This document shows, piece after piece, positions 34,758-43,063 of a DNA stretch of 64,000 bases. A model generated the notes under the pieces. It worked only from the letters and a program-made list of their open reading frames with translations, had not been told where the DNA came from and did not search any database. The stretch's first letter is position 1; each line of letters begins with the position of its first letter. Source of the DNA: an uncultured Faecalibacterium sp. (GTDB lineage Bacteria > Bacillota > Clostridia > Oscillospirales > Ruminococcaceae); contig CALFLK010000023.1 of assembly GCA_937880095.1 (NCBI GenBank), positions 124,001 to 188,000 of the forward strand. The letters run 5' to 3'. Position numbers and translations under genes: made by a program.

Positions 34758-35306
34758 ATGCGCGTAATCGCAGGAGATTTCCGTGGCAAACGGCTAGAAA
34801 CCCTGCCCGGAGAAGATGTGACCCGCCCTACCACAGAGCGTGTCAAAGAAGGAATGTTCAGCAGCATCCATTTTCTGCTGCCAGGCGCACGGGTACTAGA
34901 CCTTTTTGCCGGCAGCGGTCAGCTGGGTCTGGAAGCAATGAGCCGCGGTGCGGCTCGCTGTGTCTTTTTGGATGAGAACCGTGAGGCAATTCAGGTCGTT
35001 ATGAAAAACTGCAAGACTTGCGGTGTATTCGACCGATGCCGTGTTAGTTTGGGCGATGCCAGACTGTATTTGGGTTCTTGCCGGGAACAGTTTGATTTGA
35101 TTTTGATGGACCCGCCCTACCACAACGATACCTGCGCAGCAATGCTGCCGCTGGCAGAAAAAGTGCTGGCACCCGGCGGTGTTGTGATTTGCGAAACCGA
35201 GCGAGAGGCAGATATGCCCGGTGCAGTGGGCGGTCTGACGCTGGAAAAACGATATCAGTATGGAACCATCGCCGTATGGCGCTACATGAAGGAGAGAGCA
35301 GAATGA
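34758..35306 (+). CDS. rsmD: 16S rRNA (guanine(966)-N(2))-methyltransferase
   Basis: S-adenosylmethionine-dependent methyltransferase of 16S rRNA G966. The 182-residue protein has MRVIAGDFRGK at the start, RPTTERVKEGMFS, the SAM motif VLDLFAGSGQLGLEAMSRGA and the catalytic MDPPYH. ATG 34758 is preferred because GGAGG lies seven bases before it; ATG 34752 is too close. Its TGA overlaps the ATG of the next gene. Confidence 0.95.
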   Translation: MRVIAGDFRGKRLETLPGEDVTRPTTERVKEGMFSSIHFLLPGARVLDLFAGSGQLGLEAMSRGAARCVFLDENREAIQVVMKNCKTCGVFDRCRVSLGDARLYLGSCREQFDLILMDPPYHNDTCAAMLPLAEKVLAPGGVVICETEREADMPGAVGGLTLEKRYQYGTIAVWRYMKERAE

Positions 35307-35770
35307 ATGTAAACGAATTGTTGGATACGATCGAGGACGCTCTGGAAGAGGGCGCCAGCATCCCGCTGTCCGGCGGTAAGCGTGTTGTGGATGTGGACAA
35401 GATCCGCGACTATCTGGATGATATCCGCCTGAACCTGCCCGGTGAGATCCGTCAGGCAAAGAACATTGTGAATGACCGCGGTCAGATTCTGGAAGATGCC
35501 AAGAAGGAAGCTGACATTATCGTAAAGAAGGCAGAAGAGCGTGCAGCAGTTCTGGTCAGCGATCAGGAAGTGCTGAAGCGTGCAGAGCAGCGTGCAGCAG
35601 AGGTTATGGCAAATGCACAGTCTGAGGCTCGCAATATGCGCCAGACCGTGACCGATTACTGCGAAAATATGCTCAAGACCACGGAAGAAACCATGATTGC
35701 CAATGCAGGTCAGATAAAGACGGTGCGCACCAATCTGCGCCAGAATGCAAAGGCTGCTGTGAACGGCTGA
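35303..35770 (+). CDS. Coiled-coil protein of unknown function (155 aa)
   Basis: Starts inside the rsmD stop (ATGA overlap), so it is translated with rsmD. The N-terminal 45 residues include GGKRVVDVDKIRDYLDDIRLNLP; residues about 50-150 are a long Ala/Glu/Lys/Arg-rich helix resembling the stalk of ATP synthase subunit b. Proteins of this kind often sit near rsmD/coaD in Clostridia and are labelled ATPase-like; I know of no tested function. No signal or membrane segment. Confidence 0.8.
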   Translation: MNVNELLDTIEDALEEGASIPLSGGKRVVDVDKIRDYLDDIRLNLPGEIRQAKNIVNDRGQILEDAKKEADIIVKKAEERAAVLVSDQEVLKRAEQRAAEVMANAQSEARNMRQTVTDYCENMLKTTEETMIANAGQIKTVRTNLRQNAKAAVNG

Positions 35771-35805
35771 GCCTGACACAATCTGCAAATTTAATAGAAA
35801 AAATG

Positions 35806-35839
35806 AAAAGCGTGTCGTCTTTTGACGGCACGCTTTTTT
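35806..35839 (+). terminator. Terminator after the rsmD operon
   Basis: AAAAGCGTG-T-CGTC and GACG-G-CACGCTTTTTT form a stem with one mismatch and a T-run. Confidence 0.88.
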
Positions 35840-35897
35840 GGTTGCGGAAAATATGTGAAAGCTGCACGTTCTTCCATTGTTTTCCTACTTGTTCCTA

Positions 35898-35926
35898 TTG
35901 AATTTGAGAGCCCGTTTTGGTATCAT
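35898..35926 (+). promoter_or_regulatory. mraZ (dcw) promoter
   Basis: TTGAAT and TATCAT are exactly 17 bases apart, upstream of the MraZ-type operator. Confidence 0.75.
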
Positions 35927-35938
35927 AAAAACAATGCA

Positions 35939-35963
35939 GTGGGTAAAAGTGCATCAAAGTGGG
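35939..35963 (+). promoter_or_regulatory. MraZ operator: three boxes at 10-base spacing
   Basis: GTGGG (35939), GTGCA (35949) and GTGGG (35959) are repeated every ten bases just after the likely transcription start. This is the layout of direct repeats bound by the MraZ ring in other bacteria. The middle box is degenerate. Confidence 0.75.
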
Positions 35964-36012
35964 GCATAGAGGGATGACCTCCATGCAAATCTGCGAAAAA
36001 GGAGCGGGGGTC

Positions 36013-36435
36013 ATGTTCTTCGGTCGATATGATTTCGTCATGGACGCCAAAGGCAGACTGAATTTTCCTGCAAAGTTTCGTGAAAATATGGGCGGCGGCA
36101 GCTTTGTCGTTATGGAGTGGGTAGACCACTGCCTGTTTGCACTGCCCTTTGAAGAAGTAGATAAACTGGCGGAACGGCTGGGCGGCAATGAGCTGATGGA
36201 CAGCTGGGAAGCGACGGGTGATTTATTCAGTACCGCCTTTGAGGTGGAACCCGATAAGCAGGGGCGAATCCTACTGCCGGAAAGCCTTCGCAAGTATGCG
36301 GGGCTGACCAAAAGCGTTACCATCATCGGCAATCGCAATCATGCAGAGATTTGGGATACCGATACATGGAACGAACGGCACAGCGCCGTGACCAATGAGG
36401 AGCGTATCCGCAAAATGCGGGAGCTCCATATTTAA
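36013..36435 (+). CDS. mraZ: Transcriptional regulator MraZ
   Basis: Ring-forming SpoVT/AbrB-like DNA-binding protein that controls the division and cell-wall cluster. The 140-residue protein has two copies of the fold, with MDAKGRLNFPAKFRE and the second-half PDKQGRILLPESLRKYAGL. The start MFFGRYDF follows AAAGGAG by eight-nine bases and matches other MraZ proteins; longer frames are leader. Autoregulation is implied by the boxes upstream. Confidence 0.96.
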   Translation: MFFGRYDFVMDAKGRLNFPAKFRENMGGGSFVVMEWVDHCLFALPFEEVDKLAERLGGNELMDSWEATGDLFSTAFEVEPDKQGRILLPESLRKYAGLTKSVTIIGNRNHAEIWDTDTWNERHSAVTNEERIRKMRELHI

Positions 36436-36460
36436 GCAAGAATGAGAGGGGACGTTTCCC

Positions 36461-37426
36461 ATGGAAGATAAACAGATGCAGACCGGTTTTGACCCGGCAG
36501 ATTTTGAGCACGTCCCCGTACTGCTGGAAGAATGCCTGGAGGGCTTGGCAATCAAGCCGGACGGGACTTACATGGACGGCACTGCCGGTGGTGCAGGACA
36601 TTCAAAGCAGATTGCTTTGCGTCTGGACCCGGAAAAAGGCCGCCTGATTTCGATGGATCAGGACCCGGATGCCATCCAGACTGCAACCGCACGTCTGGCA
36701 GGTCTGCCCGCACAGGTGGTTGCTACCAATTTCCGCTATGCAAAGCAGAAGCTGCAGGAGATGGGCATTCCCGGCATTGATGGTGCTTTGCTGGATTTGG
36801 GCGTTTCCAGCCATCAGCTGGATGATGCTGCCCGCGGATTTTCCTACCGTGCAGATGCACCGCTGGATATGCGTATGAGTCAGGAAGGCATGACTGCCGC
36901 TGACCTGTGCAATTTGGAAAGTCGGGAAGAGCTTACCCGTATCCTGCGGGATTACGGTGAGGAGCCGTATGCCTGGCAGATTGCCGGCAAGATCGTGAAA
37001 GTGCGTGAGGAAACCCCCATTACCACGACCATGCAGCTGGCAGACATTATTTCCAGCGCAGTTCCCCCGGCAGAGCGCCGTAAAAACAAAAATCCCAGCC
37101 GCCGTACCTTCCAGGCTTTACGCATTGCCGTAAACCATGAGCTGGATGCTCTGGACGAAGGTTTGGACGGCATCTTCGATTGCCTGAACCCCGGTGGACG
37201 CCTTTGCGTCATTACCTTCCACAGCCTGGAAGACCGCTTGGTGAAAAATAAATTCCGCCGTTGGGCAACGGCTTGCACCTGCCCGCCGGAGTTGCCTGTG
37301 TGCATTTGCGGTGGCAAGGCAAAGGCAAAACTGATTACCCGCAAGCCCATTGAGGCAAAAGCGGATGAGCTGACCGAGAATCGTCGCAGCCGCAGCGCAA
37401 AACTGCGTGTTTTGGAAAAGCTGTAA
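36461..37426 (+). CDS. rsmH: 16S rRNA (cytosine(1402)-N(4))-methyltransferase
   Basis: S-adenosylmethionine-dependent enzyme (MraW) that methylates 16S rRNA in the P-site region. The 321-residue protein contains HVPVLLEECLEGL, the SAM motif MDGTAGGAGHS, DLGVSSHQLDDAARGFSY, and the C-terminal GGRLCVITFHSLEDRLVK. AGAGGGG precedes the ATG by nine bases. It is second in the dcw operon as usual. Confidence 0.97.
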   Translation: MEDKQMQTGFDPADFEHVPVLLEECLEGLAIKPDGTYMDGTAGGAGHSKQIALRLDPEKGRLISMDQDPDAIQTATARLAGLPAQVVATNFRYAKQKLQEMGIPGIDGALLDLGVSSHQLDDAARGFSYRADAPLDMRMSQEGMTAADLCNLESREELTRILRDYGEEPYAWQIAGKIVKVREETPITTTMQLADIISSAVPPAERRKNKNPSRRTFQALRIAVNHELDALDEGLDGIFDCLNPGGRLCVITFHSLEDRLVKNKFRRWATACTCPPELPVCICGGKAKAKLITRKPIEAKADELTENRRSRSAKLRVLEKL

Positions 37427-37455
37427 AAATAACTGAGAAAGGAGAATGATGCACC

Positions 37456-37947
37456 ATGCAGCAGGATGCATATGATTTCGCACTGTTTGAAGAACGCTCT
37501 GCAGCGGGCGCAATGCAGCAAAACCGAGTTCCGAATCTCCGTGCGGAGAAAGGCGGCAAAACAAAGCCGAGTAAAATGAAAAAGAATGTAATGAACGTAT
37601 GGATCGTTATGATGGCTGCTGTGCTGATTTCTCTGACGATTTTGCTGGTGCAGAGCAAAGCAACACTGACGGAGCTGAATACCCAGGTTCGTCAGGTGCA
37701 GCGCGAGATCACCGATGCAAAGAGTGAATACAATTACCTGAACAGTGAACTGGGTAAGCGTACCGAGATGTCACGCATTGAGGATATTGCCAAGCAGCTT
37801 GGTTTGATGAAGGTGAATGACAGCCAGATTACCTATGTGCGTCTGGAAGAAGATAGTGTGATCACCGGCGGTGAAAATCAGGTAGGTCGTTTAGCGGAGT
37901 TGTTCCAATCGGGGCTTTTGAGTGTTATGGAAACGCTGGATCCCTGA
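37456..37947 (+). CDS. ftsL: FtsL-like cell division protein
   Basis: Bitopic division protein of the FtsL/DivIC class, 163 residues. A basic cytosolic N-terminus (to about residue 45) is followed by a membrane helix (VWIVMMAAVLISLTILLV), then a coiled coil (TLTELNTQVRQVQREITDAKSEYNYLNSEL) and the usual short end IAKQLGLMKVNDSQITYV. Sequence is weakly conserved in this family, so position between rsmH and a division PBP is a main argument. A 35-residue tail follows the usual C-terminus. Confidence 0.85.
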   Translation: MQQDAYDFALFEERSAAGAMQQNRVPNLRAEKGGKTKPSKMKKNVMNVWIVMMAAVLISLTILLVQSKATLTELNTQVRQVQREITDAKSEYNYLNSELGKRTEMSRIEDIAKQLGLMKVNDSQITYVRLEEDSVITGGENQVGRLAELFQSGLLSVMETLDP

Positions 37948-38004
37948 GATACATCGACCTAAAATCATCACAGGCTATGTGCGCCATAAAAAGAAAATTT
38001 TTTC

Positions 38005-38031
38005 GGAAAGCGTGCTGCGGCACGCTTTTTC
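38005..38031 (+). terminator. Terminator-like hairpin inside the dcw cluster
   Basis: AAAGCGTG and CACGCTTT with a T5 run lie between ftsL and the penicillin-binding protein. Read-through or a promoter further on must supply the later genes. Confidence 0.75.
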
Positions 38032-38067
38032 GATTTCCGGACCCTGTGGGGAAGAGAGGATATTGTA

Positions 38068-40599
38068 ATGCCCCAGCCCAAAAGAGTGAAAAAGAGAAAA
38101 ATAAAGAACGATGCGCATGACAGAATCAATCACAAGCTGAGCCTAATCGGGTGGCTGCTTGCTTCGATTGCCGTTGTAGGCGGATTTTCCTACTTGAGCT
38201 ATCGCTTGTTCCAGATTCAAATTGTCAATGGCGATTATTATCGCCAGATGGCGAGTGCGCAGCAGATGAAAGACAGTACCATTGAAGCGGAGCGCGGCAT
38301 GATTTATGACGCTACCGGTAAGGTACTGGCTTCCAGCAGTATCGTATGGGATATTTCCTGTGACCCTAAAAACAGTAAGGGACTTTCCAAGGAAACCGGT
38401 GAGGATACCGGAGAGTTTGTATTGGTGGAAAGCGTCTGCGCCGAGGTCAGCACCGGTATTTCTAAAATCCTGGTTGCCAATGATGGCTCAGATGGTGCTT
38501 CGGTGGATACCACCAGTGAAGAATACCTCAAGGTATACGAAAAGGTATACGGTGCGTTTTCCCGTATTGATACGCAGTATCGAATTCTGGCATCCAAGGT
38601 AGATTTGCCGGTAAGTGATGCGGTGCGTGCTTTTGTTAAGGACTATAACAAAGCCCATAAAGAGGAGGGTATCAGCATTGTAATCGGTATCACCAAGACC
38701 TACAAGCGCAACTATCCTTATGGTGCTTTTGCAGCAGCAACCATTGGTTTCTGCAATGCAGACGGTTCCGGTGCATATGGTTTGGAGAAATCCTATGATG
38801 CCGCTCTGGCAGGTGTGGATGGTCGTAGCTTGGCGGTCAAGGATGCAAACGGAAATGTTATTGATACCGATAAGGCTGTGGAGTATGAGCCGCAGCATGG
38901 ATATAATGTAATATCTACACTGGACAGCAACGTGCAGGAAGTGGTGGAGCGCTACCTGAATGAAGCAGTTAAGGCAAACAGCGTGTCCAACCGTGGTGCA
39001 GCGCTGGTGATGAATGTGAATACCGGTGCGATTCTGGCTATGGCAACCAAACCGGACTTTGACCCCAATGATCCGAATCTGGTATATGATCCGGAGTATA
39101 TGGCGGCTATGGTAAAAGCCGAACCGGAACTGTATCAGGCATGGGAAAAAGACGAAAACGGCAAGTATGTGCTGGATGCGCAGGGAAATAAAATCCCGGA
39201 TGAAGATTTTGATTATACTGGTACCTACCGTGAAATGCAGCGCAAAAATAAAGCAATTACTGAGCTTTACTACCCGGGAAGCGTTTTTAAGACCATCGTT
39301 GCGGCTGCCGGTTTGGATTCCGGTACAATCACGGACCAGACCGCTTTTACCTGTAAGGGTGCTTACACGGTTGCAGACCGTACCTATCACTGCGCAAGCC
39401 GAAAAGTACATGGCACGCTGAATTTGTGGGATGCACTGCGGCACAGCTGTAACCTGTATTTCATTCAGGCAGCGGAGCGAATGGGTGCAGAGAAATTCTT
39501 TGACTATTTTAAGGCGTTCGGATTTACCGAAAACACCGGTATTGACCTGCCCTATGAAACCTCCTATATGCAGTACTACAAAAAGGAGCAGCTGGGTCCT
39601 GTTGAACTGGCATCTTCGGCATTTGGTCAGTCCATGAAGATCACACCGCTGCAGATGTGTGTAGCAATGGCTGCCTGCGTCAATGGCGGTTATCTGGTAC
39701 AGCCTTACATGGTCAGTGAAATTACGGATATGTCGGGCAATACCATCCAAAAGACGGATGCACATGTGAAACGTCAGGTGCTGAGTGAAAGTGTAAGCAA
39801 AACACTGAGCAGCATTCTGGAATACGAAGTCGGTGATGCCAATGATGTGGGCGGCGGTCATCGTGCATTCGTTGCAGGCTATCGCGTTGGCGGTAAGTCC
39901 GGTACCAGTGAGCAGCTGGATATGGATAAGCGTATCTCGGACGGCGACTACAAGAAGGTAGCTTCTTTCTGTGCCACATTCCCCAGCGATGACCCGGAAT
40001 ACATGGTGTACATCATGCTGGATGACCCCAACAATGCAAGTTCGGACTATTCGTCTGTTCTGGCTGCGCCGGTCGTGGGTAATATTATCAGCGAAATCGC
40101 ACCGTATCTGGGTGTTCCCACCAGCGGTGATGACCTGAAGAGCAAGACCGTTAAGGTCCCGAATCTGGTTGGTCAGGAATGGGGCAATGCACAGGTCGAG
40201 CTGAACCGTGCAGGTCTGAAGCATCGTCTGGTAACAGGTGAAAATGATGCTACGGCAGCGCTGGTTACCTATCAGTACCCGGCAGCAAAGACAGAGGTTT
40301 CGGGCGGTACAACGGTTTATCTGTATGTTGCAGGAACCCAGCCCGCCAGCGTAACGGTACCGGATGTAACGGGGCGTTCGGTTGACTTTGCCCAGCAGAT
40401 GCTGTCTGCTGCAGGTTTGAATTATCTGATGCAGGGCGACAGCGGAGGCGTTGTAATTGAGCAAAGCGTAGAAGCCGGAACAACGGTAGAAATGGGTACG
40501 GTCGTAACGATACAGGGTGGTGCAGCAGCACCGCCGGATACAACAGATCCGCCGGATGAACCAGACCCAGCGGATGATTCACAAACACCCACAGAATAA
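38068..40599 (+). CDS. Class B penicillin-binding protein (FtsI/SpoVD type) with two PASTA domains
   Basis: Septal peptidoglycan transpeptidase, 843 residues. A basic cytosolic start is followed by a membrane anchor at about residues 27-47, a dimerisation domain beginning RGMIYDATGKVLASS, and a transpeptidase domain with YPGSVFKT (SxxK), HSCNLYF (SxN) and GGKSGTSEQ (KSG). Two PASTA domains (about 690-755 and 757-820) begin VPNLVGQ and VPDVTGR, and an acidic Asp/Pro tail ends the protein. Position in dcw fits FtsI; the PASTA end is also typical of SpoVD. Confidence 0.93.
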   Translation: MPQPKRVKKRKIKNDAHDRINHKLSLIGWLLASIAVVGGFSYLSYRLFQIQIVNGDYYRQMASAQQMKDSTIEAERGMIYDATGKVLASSSIVWDISCDPKNSKGLSKETGEDTGEFVLVESVCAEVSTGISKILVANDGSDGASVDTTSEEYLKVYEKVYGAFSRIDTQYRILASKVDLPVSDAVRAFVKDYNKAHKEEGISIVIGITKTYKRNYPYGAFAAATIGFCNADGSGAYGLEKSYDAALAGVDGRSLAVKDANGNVIDTDKAVEYEPQHGYNVISTLDSNVQEVVERYLNEAVKANSVSNRGAALVMNVNTGAILAMATKPDFDPNDPNLVYDPEYMAAMVKAEPELYQAWEKDENGKYVLDAQGNKIPDEDFDYTGTYREMQRKNKAITELYYPGSVFKTIVAAAGLDSGTITDQTAFTCKGAYTVADRTYHCASRKVHGTLNLWDALRHSCNLYFIQAAERMGAEKFFDYFKAFGFTENTGIDLPYETSYMQYYKKEQLGPVELASSAFGQSMKITPLQMCVAMAACVNGGYLVQPYMVSEITDMSGNTIQKTDAHVKRQVLSESVSKTLSSILEYEVGDANDVGGGHRAFVAGYRVGGKSGTSEQLDMDKRISDGDYKKVASFCATFPSDDPEYMVYIMLDDPNNASSDYSSVLAAPVVGNIISEIAPYLGVPTSGDDLKSKTVKVPNLVGQEWGNAQVELNRAGLKHRLVTGENDATAALVTYQYPAAKTEVSGGTTVYLYVAGTQPASVTVPDVTGRSVDFAQQMLSAAGLNYLMQGDSGGVVIEQSVEAGTTVEMGTVVTIQGGAAAPPDTTDPPDEPDPADDSQTPTE

Positions 40600-40625
40600 A
40601 GAGTCCAGAAAGGGAGATGGAGCGA

Positions 40626-41999
40626 ATGCAGCCGATTTCTGCAAAAATTTTGCTGGCAGGGCTTGCGCCTGAAAGCTGTCTGTCCGATACGAAAATCAAC
40701 CTGGTCACCACTGACAGCCGAAAGATTCAGCTGGGATGCGTATTTGTTGCATTCCCCGGCGCAAAGTTTGACGGGCATGACTTTGCCTGTCAAGCAGTGG
40801 AGCAGGGGGCAGCCTATGTAGTAGTCAATCATCCGGTGGATGGTTTGGCACCGGAAAAAACGATTCTCTGCCCAGACAGCTACCGAGCGATGATGACCAT
40901 TGGCGCGAATTATCGCAGTCAGTTTGCCCCCAAGCTGGTGGGCATTACCGGCAGTGTTGGCAAGACAACGACAAAAGAATTTTGCTATGCGGTACTGTCC
41001 GCTTTCGGCAATGCCATTAAGACAGAGGGCAACCAGAATAATGAGCTGGGTATGCCCAACACGCTGCTGCGTTTGGAAGACAGCACCCAGTTTGCCGCTG
41101 TGGAAATGGGTATGAGCAACCGAGGTGAAATCAGCCGTTTGAGCTGTGCGGCTCGACCGGATGCAGGTATTATCACTTGCATCGGCGTATCTCATATGGA
41201 AAATCTGGGCAGTCGGGAAAATATTCTGGCTGCTAAACTGGAAATCTGCGATGGCTTGGCAGAAGGCGCACCGTTGGTTTTGAACGGGGATGATCCCTAC
41301 CTGCGCGGCGCACAGTTATCTGCCCATGTAAAGCCGATTTGGTTCAGTCTGAATGCAGGTACTGCTGAGGTAACCGCATCGGAGATTCGTCAGGAAGGTA
41401 ACGATACCTTCTTTGCCCTGAATGACGCAGAAAACGGTACGTTTGCGGTTCAGATTCCTACCATTGGTAAGCATAATATTGCCAATGCGCTGGCTGCCTA
41501 CTGCGTTGCTACCCGACTGGGTCTGGATGCCGCAACAGCAGCTGCTGCGCTGGCAGATTTCCGTCAGACCGGTATGCGTCAGCACATGGTGGAATGTGAT
41601 GGGGTAACGGTGATTGAGGATTGCTATAACGCAAACCCCGACAGCATGAAGGCTGCGCTGGAAATGTTTGCAACGTATGACTGCAAGCGCCGCTTTGCAC
41701 TGCTGGGTGATATGCTGGAACTGGGAACCATCCGTGAAAGCGCACACACCACGCTGGGCAAGCAGGCTGCAGAAAACAAGGTGGATTTCCTGATTACTTA
41801 CGGCGATGCCTGCAAAGTAACTGCGGATGCCGCTCAGGAAGCCGGCTTGCAGGCAGTCCATACTGGCAGCTATCGCGAGATCGCAGATCTTTTGCTGGAA
41901 AATGTAAAACCCGGCGATGCGATTCTGGTCAAGGGCAGCCGCGGTATGGCACTGGAAAAGGCGCTTGCGCTGTTTTATGCGGAATGGCCGCAGCGATAA
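40626..41999 (+). CDS. murF: UDP-N-acetylmuramoyl-tripeptide--D-alanyl-D-alanine ligase
   Basis: Cytosolic ligase that adds D-Ala-D-Ala to the muropeptide precursor. The 457-residue protein has the N-terminal TTDSRKIQLGCVFVAF, the P-loop GITGSVGKTTTKEF, NNELGMPNTLL, and VIEDCYNANPDSMKAAL. ATG 40626 is chosen over 40617 because the AAGGGAG site abuts the latter. The downstream gene starts 27 bases after its stop. Confidence 0.96.
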   Translation: MQPISAKILLAGLAPESCLSDTKINLVTTDSRKIQLGCVFVAFPGAKFDGHDFACQAVEQGAAYVVVNHPVDGLAPEKTILCPDSYRAMMTIGANYRSQFAPKLVGITGSVGKTTTKEFCYAVLSAFGNAIKTEGNQNNELGMPNTLLRLEDSTQFAAVEMGMSNRGEISRLSCAARPDAGIITCIGVSHMENLGSRENILAAKLEICDGLAEGAPLVLNGDDPYLRGAQLSAHVKPIWFSLNAGTAEVTASEIRQEGNDTFFALNDAENGTFAVQIPTIGKHNIANALAAYCVATRLGLDAATAAAALADFRQTGMRQHMVECDGVTVIEDCYNANPDSMKAALEMFATYDCKRRFALLGDMLELGTIRESAHTTLGKQAAENKVDFLITYGDACKVTADAAQEAGLQAVHTGSYREIADLLLENVKPGDAILVKGSRGMALEKALALFYAEWPQR

Positions 42000-42026
42000 G
42001 CACACTTTTTATGGAAAGGAAATAGA

Positions 42027-43028
42027 ATGGCACGATACGCTTTGATGGTGGCTGCACTGCTGGGATTTCTGGCAACAGCTGCCGTAGAAAACATCATGCT
42101 GCCGATGCTGCGGCAATGGCAGATGCGCCGTATGACGGCACAGCCGATTCTGCGCCGCAATCAGCCGGAAACGCCTACAATGGGCGGTTTCGCAGTGGTT
42201 TTTGGTACGATTGCCGCTGTAACCGTAACCTGGCTGTGTCTGTCTGTGATGGAGCCCCGGCTGATGGATGGCTATCAGCGTCAGATTTTGGTTACCAGTG
42301 TGCTGACCGGTTTTGCGTTTGCGCTGGTTGGTATCTGGGATGATATGCGCGGTTATCTGCGCAAAGATCATCACCCACTGCCTTGGCTGTGGCGCATTGC
42401 ATTGGAAGCCTTTCTGGCACTGGGATTTCTGGGTGTGCTGCACCTGATTGGTGCGCTGCCTACCGGTACGGTGGTTCCCTTTGTGGGGTATGTGGATTTT
42501 GGCGGCTGGTATATCCCGCTGACGGGGCTGGCATTGGTGGCGCTGGTAGAAACCGCGCATATGTCTGCCGGCGAAGTAGGCGTGTGCAGCATGAATGGCT
42601 TTTTTGCGTGTCTGGTTTGCAGCGCGGTGGCAGCACTGCAAAATCATCTGCAAATGTCTTTGTACGCCACAGCGCTGGGCGGTGCATTGCTGGCATACTT
42701 GCTGTGGGGCTTTCCGCCGGCAAAGCTGCTTTTGGGCCGCAGCGGAAGTACTTTTATCGCGGCCAGTATTGGCGTGATTTCCATTTCCATGGGCTGGGGC
42801 GGTCTATTGCTCCTGCTGGGCGGCGTTTACTGGCTGGAGGGCATCGCGTATGTGCTGCAAGGCTTGAGCTATCGACTGCGCAAACGCCCGCTGTTTAAGA
42901 TTTTACCCATCCAGACTGCAATGGATGCAGCTGGCTGGGAGCAGGTTCGTATTATCGGAACGATGGGGTTGGCTGCATTTACATTTGCGGTGCTGGCACT
43001 GCTGCAGGTGTTGTCCGCCACATCATAA
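42027..43028 (+). CDS. Divergent MraY-like membrane protein lacking most catalytic motifs
   Basis: Polytopic protein of 333 residues in the place where mraY normally lies. It aligns with MraY through ETPTMGGF (residues 48-55), WDDMRGYLRK (DD at 105-106) and the C-terminal GGVYWLEGIAYVLQ. However, MraY's NLTDGLDG is replaced by HMSAGEVG (178-185), the MGDTGS Asp by Arg (LGRSGS, 236-241), and the HHH of PIHHH by QTA (PIQTA, 294-298). It is therefore unlikely to make lipid I in the known way; a structural role or changed chemistry is possible. Starts after GGAAAGGAAATAGA. Confidence 0.85.
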   Translation: MARYALMVAALLGFLATAAVENIMLPMLRQWQMRRMTAQPILRRNQPETPTMGGFAVVFGTIAAVTVTWLCLSVMEPRLMDGYQRQILVTSVLTGFAFALVGIWDDMRGYLRKDHHPLPWLWRIALEAFLALGFLGVLHLIGALPTGTVVPFVGYVDFGGWYIPLTGLALVALVETAHMSAGEVGVCSMNGFFACLVCSAVAALQNHLQMSLYATALGGALLAYLLWGFPPAKLLLGRSGSTFIAASIGVISISMGWGGLLLLLGGVYWLEGIAYVLQGLSYRLRKRPLFKILPIQTAMDAAGWEQVRIIGTMGLAAFTFAVLALLQVLSATS

Positions 43029-43063
43029 AAAAGATGCAAACCCTTTGAGCAAAGGAAAAATAC

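Noticed and set aside
38488..40464. 658-codon minus-strand open frame opposite the PBP gene
   Set aside because: It lies wholly within the penicillin-binding protein gene, whose catalytic motifs are all present; the His/Cys/Arg-rich translation is typical of antisense frames.
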